Source: Coriobacteriaceae bacterium (GTDB taxonomy: Bacteria; Actinomycetota; Coriobacteriia; Coriobacteriales; Coriobacteriaceae). From it: a DNA stretch of 64,000 nucleotides. The stretch is taken from NCBI GenBank assembly GCA_902364645.1, contig CABJEP010000008.1, positions 1-64,000 on the forward strand, given 5' to 3'. The stretch's first letter is position 1. Each line of letters begins with the position of its first letter. Both the position numbers and the translations under genes were made by a program. This document shows positions 56,032-63,885 of this stretch, one piece after another. The notes under the pieces are model-generated. The model was not told the origin of the DNA. It was given only the letters and a program-made list of their open reading frames with translations, and did no database searches.

Positions 56032-56641
56032 TGTTTACGCTCCCTTCTGCTTTCTCGGACAGACCCTGGGCCACAGCGGTAACGTCGACGGACGGACCGT
56101 TTTCGATCGAGCGCAGGCGCTTGGCCTCGTCGAGTTCGCGATCGGCCGCGCCGCCCATGACGGTCAGCGCCTTGGTGGGGCACGCCGCCACACAATGCGG
56201 GCCGTCCGGATCGAAGGCGCACAGGTCGCACTTGACAGCACAGGTGTACTGGCCGGGAGCCCACGTAAGCAGGCTGCTCAGGGACTTAGGATACGAAGGC
56301 GTCGGGTCGCACATGCCTGCGACACCGGCGATAGACGTGCCATCGGGATGGATGGCTCCGAAGGGGCACGCGATGGCGCACAGCCTGCACCCGATGCACT
56401 CCTGCTCCTTGACGTGGATGCGATCGCCATCGTGCTCGATGGCATTCACCGGGCAGACCTCGGCGCAGGGGGCACCCTCGCAATGGTGGCAGGCAAGGGC
56501 GGCCGAAATACCGCCGGTCTTCACGAGCGCCAGGCGCGGCGTATCCTGAAGACCCTGCATCCGGTGGGCGTCGGCACAGGCGGACTGGCATGTTCCGCAA
56601 CCGATGCACCTCTCCGGGTTGATGTCGATGAAGCGGTTCAT
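56024..56641 (-). CDS. hyfA: FHL ferredoxin HyfA
   Basis: A 205-aa protein is read from ATG 56641, with AAAGGAAG upstream; GTG 56647 is also in frame. Four cysteine clusters bind 4Fe-4S centres: CIGCGTCQSACADAH, CHHCEGAPCAEVCPVNAI, CIGCRLCAIACPFGAI and CDLCAFDPDGPHCVAACPTKAL. It is the same length as E. coli HyfA and carries electrons from FdhF. Its end overlaps hyfB by 8 nt; upstream, a GC hairpin separates it from fdhF. Confidence 0.93.
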   Translation of the reverse strand: MNRFIDINPERCIGCGTCQSACADAHRMQGLQDTPRLALVKTGGISAALACHHCEGAPCAEVCPVNAIEHDGDRIHVKEQECIGCRLCAIACPFGAIHPDGTSIAGVAGMCDPTPSYPKSLSSLLTWAPGQYTCAVKCDLCAFDPDGPHCVAACPTKALTVMGGAADRELDEAKRLRSIENGPSVDVTAVAQGLSEKAEGSVNNG

Positions 56642-56663
56642 CCCCACTTCCTTTCAAAATAAC

Positions 56664-56698
56664 GGGCCGGGCTCCCGAACGTACGGGACGCCCGGCCC
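56664..56698 (-). other. GC hairpin between fdhF and hyfA
   Basis: GGGCCGGGC and GCCCGGCCC form a 9-bp stem, with an inner TCCCG/CGGGA pair. On the minus strand it is followed by GTTATTTTG, not a real U run. It may cause partial termination or stabilise the fdhF RNA, setting a higher FdhF dose than hyf. Confidence 0.55.
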
Positions 56699-56719
56699 AA
56701 AAAGCCAACGAGAACGGGA

Positions 56720-58942
56720 CTACACGATTTGATTCACGTGCGTCTCGTCGTCGAACTTGGCGGCGCCAGGCTCAACGTCCTGGGGAGCGGCGGCGTCGAC
56801 CAGAGCCTGCTTGAGCTCGGTGTACTGACGCTCCACCTCGCCCTCTGCCCAAACCTGGTCGGCGATGGCGTCGACCTGGCAGGCGGAGAACTTGTCCTCG
56901 GGCGTGTGCGAGACCGGGTCGACCTTGTGCATGGTCAGCTCGTTGCACTTGCCGATCCACCACTGGTAGGTCATATAGACCGTGCCCTTGTTGATACGGT
57001 CGCTCACGTCGGCGCGGCTGTATACCTGGCCGCGGCGGCTGTGGATCGAGACGATGTCGCCATTCTTGATGCCGCGTGCCTGGGCGTCCGCGGGATTCAT
57101 GCGGACAAAGCCGGGCTCGTCGGCAAGCAGTGCCAGCGTCTTGCAGTTGCCGGTCATCGAGCGGCAGCTGTAGTGGCCGACCTCGCGGACGGTGCACAGG
57201 ATGAGCGGGTACTCATCGTCGGGAAGCTCGGAGGGCGCCTCCCAGTCGTGTGCCATCAGGTTGGCGCGGCCGTCCTTGGTGGTGAACTTGCCACCAGCGA
57301 ACATGTCGGCCGTGCCGTGGTCGTTCACATCGGTGCTCTTGACGGGCCACTGGGCGTAGCCGCCCTCGGGAGCCATCTTCTCGTAGGTCGCGCCCACAAA
57401 GTTGGGGCACAGGCTAATGCACTCGTTCCAGATCTGCTCGGTGTTGTCGTAGTGCATGGGGTAGCCCATGCGCGTGGACAGGTCCGCGAAGATCTCCCAG
57501 TCGTGGCGGCACTCGCCCTTGGGCGGAACGGCCGCGTCAAAGTGCTGGAAGCTACGGTCGGATGCGGTAAAGACACCCTCGTGCTCGCCCCAAGAGGTAG
57601 CGGGCAGGATGACGTCGGCGAGCATGGTCGTCTGCGTCATAAAGATGTCCTGGCAAATGAACAGATCCAGCTCGGAGAGCGTCTTGCGCATGCCGGCCGA
57701 ATCGGGCTCGGTCTGCACCGGGTCCTCGCCGTAGTTGTAGAAGCAGTGCACCTTACCCTCGTCGACCAGGTGGCCCAGGTCGGTGAGCTTGTAGCCCTCC
57801 TCGAGCGGGAGCTTTTCCTCGGGCACGCCCCAAGCCTTGGCAAACTTGGCACGCACTGCGGGGTCGGTGACTTTCTGGTAGCCAGGGTACAGGTTGGGCA
57901 GCATGCCCATATCGCAGGAGCCCTGAACGTTATTCTGACCGCGCACGGGCGCGAGGCCGGAATTGGGTTTGCCGATCTGGCCGGCAACGCAGGCGATGGA
58001 GGCGATGGTGTGCACCGTCTTCAGGTTCTGCTTCTGCTGGCATACGCCCATGCCCCAGCCAATGATGGCAGAGGGCTTCGCCGTGGCGTACATCTCGGCA
58101 GCTTGGTGGATCAACGCGGGCTCGACACCCGTGATGTCCTGTACGGATTCGGGAGTGTAGTTCTTGATGGTCTCCCACCACTCGTCAAAGCCGTTCGTGT
58201 GCTCGGCGACGAATTCCTTGTCGTAGAGGCCATCGTTGACCAGACAGTTGGCAAAGGCGTTGAGGAACGCGACGTTGCAACCGTTCTTGATCGGAAGGTA
58301 GATATCGGCGATACGCGCGGTTTCGATATGGCGCGGGTCGGCGACGATGATCTTGCAACCCTTTTCTTTGGCTCGCACGATACGCCTTGCGACGATGGGG
58401 TGCGAATCGGCAGGGTTATAGCCGAAGAGGAAAATGCAGCCCGCATCCTCCATACCGGGGATGGAGCATGACATGCAACCTGAACCAACCGTGTCCATCA
58501 GACCGAGGACAGTAGGGCCGTGTCAAGTACGGGCGCAGTTGTCCACGCTGTGGGTGCCGATGCACGCACGCGTAAACTTCTGCATGACGTAGTTCGCCTC
58601 ATTGCCGCCGCCTCGTGAAGAGCCGGTGGTCATGACAGCGTTAGGACCATATTCGTCAATTATGGCCTGCATCTTAGATGCGGTGAAATCCAGTGCCTCG
58701 TCCCAGCTTACGCGCTCAAGATCCGCGCCCTTGGTGCGGCGGATCATCGGGTGCAGTACGCGAGGAGTCAAGATCTTGGTGTCGTTGATGAAGTCGTAGC
58801 CGCTCATGCCCTTAAGGCACAGCTCGCCCTGATTGGTGATGCCGTTGAGCGGTTCGGTACCCACGACCTGGCCGTTTTGGACCAGGAGGTTAAACTGGCA
58901 ACCGGCGCCGCAGTACGGGCAGATCACTTTATGCTTCTCCAT
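56720..58942 (-). CDS. fdhF: Formate dehydrogenase H, selenoprotein
   Basis: This gene is read as one 740-aa protein with UGA (58525-58523) as selenocysteine 140. N-terminal cluster ligands fall at C8, C11, C15 and C42, as in E. coli FdhF. The active site reads NCARTUHGPTVLG, with U140 and H141 in the same positions as E. coli. Later blocks (SRRGQVYSRADVSDRINKG, HYSCRSMTGN) fit bis-MGD binding. A 5-bp stem, 10-nt loop hairpin holds GGTC exactly 18 nt after the UGA, as in the E. coli fdhF SECIS. GGAAGGAGG precedes the ATG. Automatic callers will split it in two at the UGA. It oxidises formate to CO2 for the hydrogenase. Confidence 0.96.
58492..58525 (-). promoter_or_regulatory. SECIS-like element of fdhF
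   Basis: After the UGA, TGTCC (58511-58507) pairs with GGACA (58496-58492). The loop contains GGTC at 58504-58501, 18 nt from the UGA. Loop bases and spacing match the SelB-binding hairpin of E. coli fdhF, although the stem is short when read by eye. Confidence 0.75.
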
Positions 58943-59017
58943 GACACCCTCCTTCCTTTCTCTGCTACCGATTACTCGGTACTAATTTGACAATCATTGG
59001 GCCTGTCGCCCCAACGC

Positions 59018-59536
59018 TTACGCCTCGTTTTCGATGGTGGCGCGGGCACGCTCGGCAGTCAGTTCTGCCAGGCGCTCCTCGTCTACCAAGGTGAGGCCCT
59101 TGGTCGGGCACGCCTCGGCACACGCCGGACCGCCGGGACGGTCCACGCACAGGTCGCACTTGAGCACGAAGCTCTTGGTCTGCGAACCCACGCGCACGTC
59201 GCCCATCAAGACGGGGACCTGCGTGGTCGCCACGCTCACGGCGCCAAAGGGGCAGGCCATGACGCAGCTCTTGCAGCCGATGCAGTTGTCCTCGTTAACG
59301 CCGATACGATGGTTCTTTGGATCAAAGAACAAGGCGCCCGTGGGGCAGGCCTTGGCGCACGGAGCGTCCTCGCAGTGATGGCAAGCCACCGGTGCGGAGA
59401 TCTCGTAGGTGCGCGTTACGCGCAAGCGAGGTGCGGCGATGTTGCCGGGGATATCGTGTGCCTCGATGCACGCCGCCATACAGGTTTGACACCCAATGCA
59501 GCGCGAGGAATCGGCTACGACTCGTTTATTGCCCAT
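59018..59536 (-). CDS. hydN: HydN-like four-cluster ferredoxin
   Basis: A 172-aa protein is read from ATG 59536, with AGGGAG upstream. It has four 4Fe-4S motifs: CIGCQTCMAACIEAH, CHHCEDAPCAKACPTGAL, CIGCKSCVMACPFGAV and CDLCVDRPGGPACAEACPTKGL. Its size fits HydN (175 aa), which in E. coli supports FdhF activity. Placed 75 nt before fdhF as the first gene of the operon. Whether it is a second electron carrier or an FdhF-specific partner is not clear. Longer upstream frames have no ribosome site. Confidence 0.9.
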   Translation of the reverse strand: MGNKRVVADSSRCIGCQTCMAACIEAHDIPGNIAAPRLRVTRTYEISAPVACHHCEDAPCAKACPTGALFFDPKNHRIGVNEDNCIGCKSCVMACPFGAVSVATTQVPVLMGDVRVGSQTKSFVLKCDLCVDRPGGPACAEACPTKGLTLVDEERLAELTAERARATIENEA

Positions 59537-59687
59537 GTTGTTCACTCCCTCCTGAATCCCTTGCCGGAGAGACCCTGTCGACATTGCCCCAGGCCGCCCG
59601 TGGCCTGGCATCGACGTATCGAATGCATGCGGCGAAACAGGCACTCGATAGAATTTCTCCAACGGTATACAGGTTGAATATACGCAG

Positions 59688-59742
59688 TTGCAGGGGGCAA
59701 ACTTGAGCGTAACCCCTGCAATACGGGTGTATTGCAGGGGTT
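59688..59742. promoter_or_regulatory. Perfect 14-bp palindrome and repeat upstream of FHL operon
   Basis: AACCCCTGCAATAC-GGGT-GTATTGCAGGGGTT (59711-59742) is a perfect 14-bp inverted repeat. The core TTGCAGGGG recurs at 59688-59696, giving three copies in 55 bp. It lies 150-200 nt upstream of hydN, between divergent units, and looks like a set of regulator sites. As RNA it is a strong hairpin with only four T after it on the plus strand. I see no clear sigma-54 site. The rest of 59537-59962 holds only the promoter at 59869. Confidence 0.55.
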
Positions 59743-59868
59743 TTGGCAGGTTAGGATTATTCTCTAGAAGCTATAAAGGTGAGTGTATTACATGCGTACA
59801 CCTAAGAGATTTTTACGCACTCTCATTTTGGATGTACTACGCTTGTATTCGTGTTAATGGATATTTAC

Positions 59869-59896
59869 TTGAGTGAAATAAAGTAATGGTTATAAG
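59869..59896 (+). promoter_or_regulatory. Promoter of toxin-antitoxin pair
   Basis: TTGAGT (59869-59874) and TATAAG (59891-59896) are spaced by 16 nt, about 65 nt before the antitoxin ATG. A short inverted repeat (GGTCG and CGACC area, 59907-59935) follows and may bind the antitoxin. Confidence 0.5.
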
Positions 59897-59962
59897 ATTC
59901 TAAGAGGTCGGCATATGCCGCATTAGACCGACTCTATTGCACGCTCATTAAGGGGGCCAGTG

Positions 59963-60286
59963 ATGTCATCGACGCAAAAACGAGCCATCCTGCAGGTGCG
60001 CATTCGCGAGGAAGATAAGCAGCACGCCGAGCGTCTCTACGACGCCATGGGCACATCGCTCGCCGAGGCCGTGCGCCTTTTTGTCGCGCAGAGCATTTTG
60101 ATGCGCAAACTTCCCTTTCAGCCGGTCGCCGTGCGCTCAAAGGACGGCACCGCCGCCTATGGATCGCTCAAAGCATATGGGGACCCCAATCGCCGCTCCG
60201 AGGAGCGCAATGCCTGGATTGAGTACCTTGCTACAGAAAGCGACGATTCGATTTTGGGTCCCGAGGAAGTAGATATCCATGAGTAG
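59963..60286 (+). CDS. RelB/DinJ-type antitoxin
   Basis: The 107-aa protein has an N-terminal ribbon-helix-helix pattern: AILQVRIREEDKQHAERLYDAMGTSLAEAVRLFVAQSIL, typical of RelB/DinJ antitoxins, followed by a polar toxin-binding tail. It should repress its own promoter as a dimer. AAGGGGG lies upstream; ATG 59963 is preferred over GTG 59960. The last 8 nt overlap the toxin gene, so they are coupled. Confidence 0.85.
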   Translation: MSSTQKRAILQVRIREEDKQHAERLYDAMGTSLAEAVRLFVAQSILMRKLPFQPVAVRSKDGTAAYGSLKAYGDPNRRSEERNAWIEYLATESDDSILGPEEVDIHE

Positions 60287-60734
60287 TACCATCATCGACG
60301 AGACCGTCATCCTACGCTACCTGCTTGACGACGACGAAGTTCTGTCACCGCGCGCCGCCAAGGTCATCGCCACGCGCACTGCTCGTGTCTACCCCGAAAT
60401 CATCACGCGCGTCGTGGTCACGCTGCGCGACGTCTATAAGGTTCCCCGCGTCGAGATTGCTGCGGCCATGAAAAGGCTGCTCGATGACGTCATGGTCGAC
60501 GAGCCCACCGTTGTCGCCCTTGCAGTCAAACTCTTTGGCAAGACCCATATGGACTTTTCCGACTGCCTCCTCGCAGCCCGAACCGCCATCTACAACGATG
60601 ATGTCGTGAGCTTTGGCAAGCCCATCATCCAAGGCATGATCGATTACCGCCGCAAGCGCCAAACCGCAGCCGACGCCCGCGGCCACAGCACCGACGCCAC
60701 CATCGACAAGCTCCGCCACCACCCCCGCAGCTAA
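60279..60734 (+). CDS. PIN-domain toxin-like protein
   Basis: This 151-aa protein shows the PIN pattern: IIDETVILRYLLDDDEVLSPRAAKVI, LRDVYKVPRVEIAAAMKRLL, MDFSDCLLAARTAIYNDDVVSFGKPI. The usual D-T-N start is D-E-T. The acidic residue expected near the LRDVYKV segment appears replaced (TRVVVTL), so RNase activity may be altered. A C-terminal basic tail (YRRKRQTA) is extra. It pairs with the antitoxin upstream. Pairing a RelB-type antitoxin with a PIN toxin rather than RelE is less common. Confidence 0.8.
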   Translation: MSSTIIDETVILRYLLDDDEVLSPRAAKVIATRTARVYPEIITRVVVTLRDVYKVPRVEIAAAMKRLLDDVMVDEPTVVALAVKLFGKTHMDFSDCLLAARTAIYNDDVVSFGKPIIQGMIDYRRKRQTAADARGHSTDATIDKLRHHPRS

Positions 60735-60749
60735 CCCCATGCCCACCTA

Positions 60750-60816
60750 AGTTGCGGTGAAATAGTTCCTGGATTTAGGCTTATTCGAGCTTTTCAGGAA
60801 CTATTTCACCGCAACT
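60750..60816. repeat. Palindromic repeat, family A copy 4
   Basis: AGTTGCGGTGAAATAGTTCC faces GGAACTATTTCACCGCAACT. It lies 16 nt after the toxin stop. The rest of 60735-60989 shows no gene. Confidence 0.85.
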
Positions 60817-60989
60817 TTCTGTAAGGGTGGTTTTTAGTGCCGCCGAGGGGCACAAACCAACCGTTTGCCGATATGTTTGGCTCTGACTCATGACTCTGAC
60901 CTGCCCCGTCAAGCTTTTGGTCAGTTCATGGCAAGGTCTGACGGACCAAATATGGGATAGCGTAGTGTCATTCACTCCCCCTCGAGACC

Positions 60990-61997
60990 ATGGGGTCGAA
61001 AATGAGTCATGATAAACGCTGTTCCAAACCGCAAGTAGAGCTGTTCTTCCGGTTATTCGAGGCCCATCATGGCGGGCGCCTGTTTGTAGCTACCAAAAAA
61101 TGGGATGAACGCTGTGCCTACGCGCTCATGCAAAAAGAGATGATTATTCGACTCTACAACCATGTCTACGCTGATCCCGCGTATTGGAATGACCTCGGCG
61201 TCGAAGATCGCATCTTTCAATTGGCATCCGCTATTGCGGTCGTTGAACCGGATGCCGTGTTTTGTGGAGCAACGGCGGCACTGCTCTATGGCATCGGTTC
61301 TGCATATTCGCTTCTCGACAAGGTGCAAGTGCTGTTGCCGCGTTCTACCAGGCGTGATACGTATGAATTCGTTGAGTATCGTCGCTGGCGGGCGGGCGAA
61401 GTGTGGCAGCTCGGTCCGTTTACGCTCACGGATCCGTATCGAACGGTTGTCGATATCGCCCGAACGACCGCGTTTCGCTATGCGCTGGGTTATGTCGATG
61501 GCTTAGCCCGTGAGTACGATGTCGAGCGCGAAGAACTGCGGGCATACGCGCAGGCCAATTGCCGAGGGCTGCATGGCATCGCACGCGCATTTGACGTTTT
61601 TGAACACATGGATGGCAGATCGGATAACGGTGGAGAATCCGAAGCACGGGCGGCAATGATTCTGGCGGGAGTTGACGCTCCCGAACTTCAGGTTGAAATC
61701 ACTCGACCGGGAAACGCCGGCTATTATTTGGCAGATTACGGCTGGCAGATGCCAAACGGCTCTTGGATGCTGGCTGAGCTGCATGGACTAGGCAAGTTTG
61801 AGGACGATGCCCAAAATGATCCGGAACATACTGCGGCAAAAACCTATCGAGCTGCCCTCATGCGCGACGCGAACTTGCGTGCCATGGGCCACAACGTCAT
61901 TCATTTCAAGCTCTCAGACACCTACGATGTCAAAGCGTTCGGCTCCATGATGCGCGGCTATGGTATTCCGACAACAAAACCTTACGCCGGCTCCTGA
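60990..61997 (+). CDS. AbiEi-like protein with nuclease-type C-terminal domain
   Basis: The 335-aa protein begins with a helical, possibly winged-helix region (KWDERCAYALMQKEMIIRLYNHVYADP). It continues with AIAVVEPDAVFCGATAALLYGIG and TDPYRTVVDIARTTAFRYALGYVDGL, a layout seen in AbiEi-type proteins of Actinomycetota. The C-terminal part has GESEARAAMI, GYYLADYGWQ and AELHGLGKFED, which place Glu, Asp and E-x-x-G-K like a PD-(D/E)xK fold of the DUF559/Vsr type. Function is not known; a defence or toxin-related role is a guess. Start at 60990 or 61002. It stands alone between palindromes. Confidence 0.65.
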   Translation: MGSKMSHDKRCSKPQVELFFRLFEAHHGGRLFVATKKWDERCAYALMQKEMIIRLYNHVYADPAYWNDLGVEDRIFQLASAIAVVEPDAVFCGATAALLYGIGSAYSLLDKVQVLLPRSTRRDTYEFVEYRRWRAGEVWQLGPFTLTDPYRTVVDIARTTAFRYALGYVDGLAREYDVEREELRAYAQANCRGLHGIARAFDVFEHMDGRSDNGGESEARAAMILAGVDAPELQVEITRPGNAGYYLADYGWQMPNGSWMLAELHGLGKFEDDAQNDPEHTAAKTYRAALMRDANLRAMGHNVIHFKLSDTYDVKAFGSMMRGYGIPTTKPYAGS

Positions 61998-62060
61998 CCA
62001 ACGGCACGCATCTTCTCGACAACAGAACCTAACATCGGCCCAACCAACTCGGCCTCAATA

Positions 62061-62127
62061 AGTTGCGGTGAAATAGTTCCTGGATAACAGCTTTTGCAGC
62101 TAATCCAGGAACTATTTCACCGCAACT
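62061..62127. repeat. Palindromic repeat, family A copy 5
   Basis: AGTTGCGGTGAAATAGTTCC and GGAACTATTTCACCGCAACT flank a 27-nt loop. It lies between the nuclease-like gene and the tRNA genes. Confidence 0.85.
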
Positions 62128-62163
62128 TAGGAGGGGATGTGGGGTCCCCGGCATGTATATGAA

Positions 62164-62198
62164 AACGGCTCTGATTCCCAGAAGGAAACAAAGCCGTT
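62164..62198 (-). terminator. tRNA operon terminator
   Basis: AACGGCT and AGCCGTT form a 7-bp stem 14 nt after the tRNA-Gly gene, followed by TTTTC on the minus strand. Confidence 0.6.
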
Positions 62199-62211
62199 AA
62201 AACAATTCATA

Positions 62212-62285
62212 TGGAGCGGGCGACGGGAATCGAACCCGCGTCATCAGCTTGGAAGGCTGGGGTTCTACCATTGAACTACGCCCGC
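62212..62285 (-). tRNA. tRNA-Gly (TCC)
   Basis: GCGGGCG acceptor arms pair, D arm GTTCAATGGTAGAAC, and the anticodon loop CTTCCAA gives TCC. The T arm is GCGGGTTCGATTCCCGT, and CCA is encoded. It follows tRNA-Pro by 6 nt on the same strand. Confidence 0.97.
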
Positions 62286-62291
62286 AAGATA

Positions 62292-62368
62292 TGGTCGGGA
62301 CGACAGGATTTGAACCTGCGACATCCTGCTCCCAAAGCAGGCGCGCTACCAAACTGCGCCACGTCCCG
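62292..62368 (-). tRNA. tRNA-Pro (TGG)
   Basis: CGGGACG arms pair, with anticodon loop TTTGGGA in the stem CCTGC/GCAGG giving TGG. The T arm is GCAGGTTCAAATCCTGT and CCA is encoded. It is the first gene of the tRNA pair. Confidence 0.97.
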
Positions 62369-62459
62369 AAGGTGTTGAGCAGCTAAGGTCTAAACCTTGC
62401 GTGTCCCAAAGCGAAGGAAATTATAGGGGAGACTCCCCGCCTGTGCAAGCATTGATGCC

Positions 62460-63818
62460 TTAGCTCCTCGAATGTGCAACAAAACGACTATGGAGCAGGC
62501 CAATCACAAACGCCACCACGGCAACCGGCGCCCACGCGGCACCGATATCCGTCAGCGGCAGCACATCAAACGGCAGCCACGCGCCCGCAAAGAACGCATC
62601 GCGGACCGAGGTGATCACGCTCTGGACCGCGACAACGCCGCCGACCCAGACCCACACCTGCGGATGCGCATCGCAAAAACCGTGCACCAGGCCCATCAGT
62701 ACCAGCACGATGGCGACGGGGTACAGGGCGTTGAGCATAGGCACCGAGAACATGAGGATCATGTCGAGACCCACGTTGGAAAGCACGCACGAGAACGCCG
62801 CGAACACAAAGGCGAGAACCGCAAAGGGACGGCGCATGGCCTCCTCGGAGGCATCCGCTCCCCCTTTAACCACATACGTCTCGCAGAAGTAACGCGAGCA
62901 GCAGCTGATAAGGCCGATGCACACGTTCATGCAGGCGAGGAAAAAGATCGCAAAGACCACGACCGTGCCGGCAAGACCAAAGTGCATGGAGGCCGAGCGG
63001 GCGAGGATGGCGGCGCCGTTGGTAGCGTCGGGCATCACGGTGCCGAGCTGCATACCGGCAAGGCCCAAGCCGCAGTAGATGATGGCCATGAGCACGCCGG
63101 CGATCACACCGGAACGCGAAATCTCAAAGGCCACGCGCTTGTCGTCGGTAACACCCAACTCGTGGATGGTCTCGGCGATGATGATGCCGAAGGCGAGCGA
63201 CGCAAGCAGGTCCATGGTCTGATAACCAGTCAGAAAGCCCTGCACGGCGGCGCCTGCATCGTAGGGAGCCTGAGGCGCGGCAGCCGGTCCCAGCGGCGAG
63301 ATCACGGCAGCACCCACGACCAGCACGATGAGCGCAATGAGCGCGGGACCCGTAATGCGGCCGAGCACGCGCGTGATGACGCCGGGACGCAGCGTGAGCG
63401 CAAATGCGACCACGAAGAATCCAACGGCAAACACCAGGCGAGCCGTGGCGAGCGAGACGCCCTCGGGCAGCAGCGGCACCAGCATCTCGAAGGCTGTGGA
63501 GCTCGTGCGCGGAATGGCCAGGCACGGGCCGATAGCCAGATACACCGCCGCGACAAAGAACTCGCCGAACTTGGGATGCACGCGGCCGGCAAGCTCGCGC
63601 GCCGTTCCGGCAAGTGCCACGGCGATAAAGCCCATGACGGGCAGGCCGATGGCGGCAATGAGAAAGCCGAGCATGGCGACCGGCGTGGCAGAACCCGCCT
63701 GCAGCGCCAGCAGCGGCGGAATAATAAGGTTGCCGGCGCCAAAGAGCATCGAGAACAGGGCGATACCGACGGTAACGACATGGTCGGAGCGCAGGCCGCG
63801 CGGCGCGGATGAGGCCAT
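62460..63818 (-). CDS. brnQ: Branched-chain amino acid transporter BrnQ
   Basis: The 452-aa membrane protein (about 12 helices) begins VTVGIALFSMLFGAGNLIIPPLLALQAG, the hallmark of LIVCS/BrnQ carriers (PF05525). These take up leucine, isoleucine and valine with Na+ or H+. LGFLIAAIGLPVMGFIAVAL and MDLLASLAFGIIIAETIHELGV are conserved blocks. AAAGGTGG lies upstream of ATG 63818. It is monocistronic, between the tRNA pair and a cysteine desulfurase-like gene. Confidence 0.94.
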   Translation of the reverse strand: MASSAPRGLRSDHVVTVGIALFSMLFGAGNLIIPPLLALQAGSATPVAMLGFLIAAIGLPVMGFIAVALAGTARELAGRVHPKFGEFFVAAVYLAIGPCLAIPRTSSTAFEMLVPLLPEGVSLATARLVFAVGFFVVAFALTLRPGVITRVLGRITGPALIALIVLVVGAAVISPLGPAAAPQAPYDAGAAVQGFLTGYQTMDLLASLAFGIIIAETIHELGVTDDKRVAFEISRSGVIAGVLMAIIYCGLGLAGMQLGTVMPDATNGAAILARSASMHFGLAGTVVVFAIFFLACMNVCIGLISCCSRYFCETYVVKGGADASEEAMRRPFAVLAFVFAAFSCVLSNVGLDMILMFSVPMLNALYPVAIVLVLMGLVHGFCDAHPQVWVWVGGVVAVQSVITSVRDAFFAGAWLPFDVLPLTDIGAAWAPVAVVAFVIGLLHSRFVAHSRS

Positions 63819-63846
63819 GGGACCACCTTTCGGGTCGAAACAAAAA

Positions 63847-63871
63847 CGGGACGGGCAAAAGGCCCATCCCG
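63847..63871 (-). terminator. Terminator of cysteine desulfurase-like gene
   Basis: CGGGACGGGC and GCCCATCCCG form a 10-bp stem with one mismatch, followed on the minus strand by TTTTTG. Confidence 0.75.
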
Positions 63872-63885
63872 CAAGTATATACGCT

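Noticed and set aside
58523..58942. Frameshifted or broken formate dehydrogenase
   Set aside because: The stop is UGA exactly at the Sec position with a SECIS-like hairpin, and tRNA-Sec, selA and selB are nearby, so it is recoding rather than damage.
59537..59700. Sigma-54 promoter for the FHL operon
   Set aside because: No TGGCAC-N5-TTGCA pair was seen on the minus strand in the leader.
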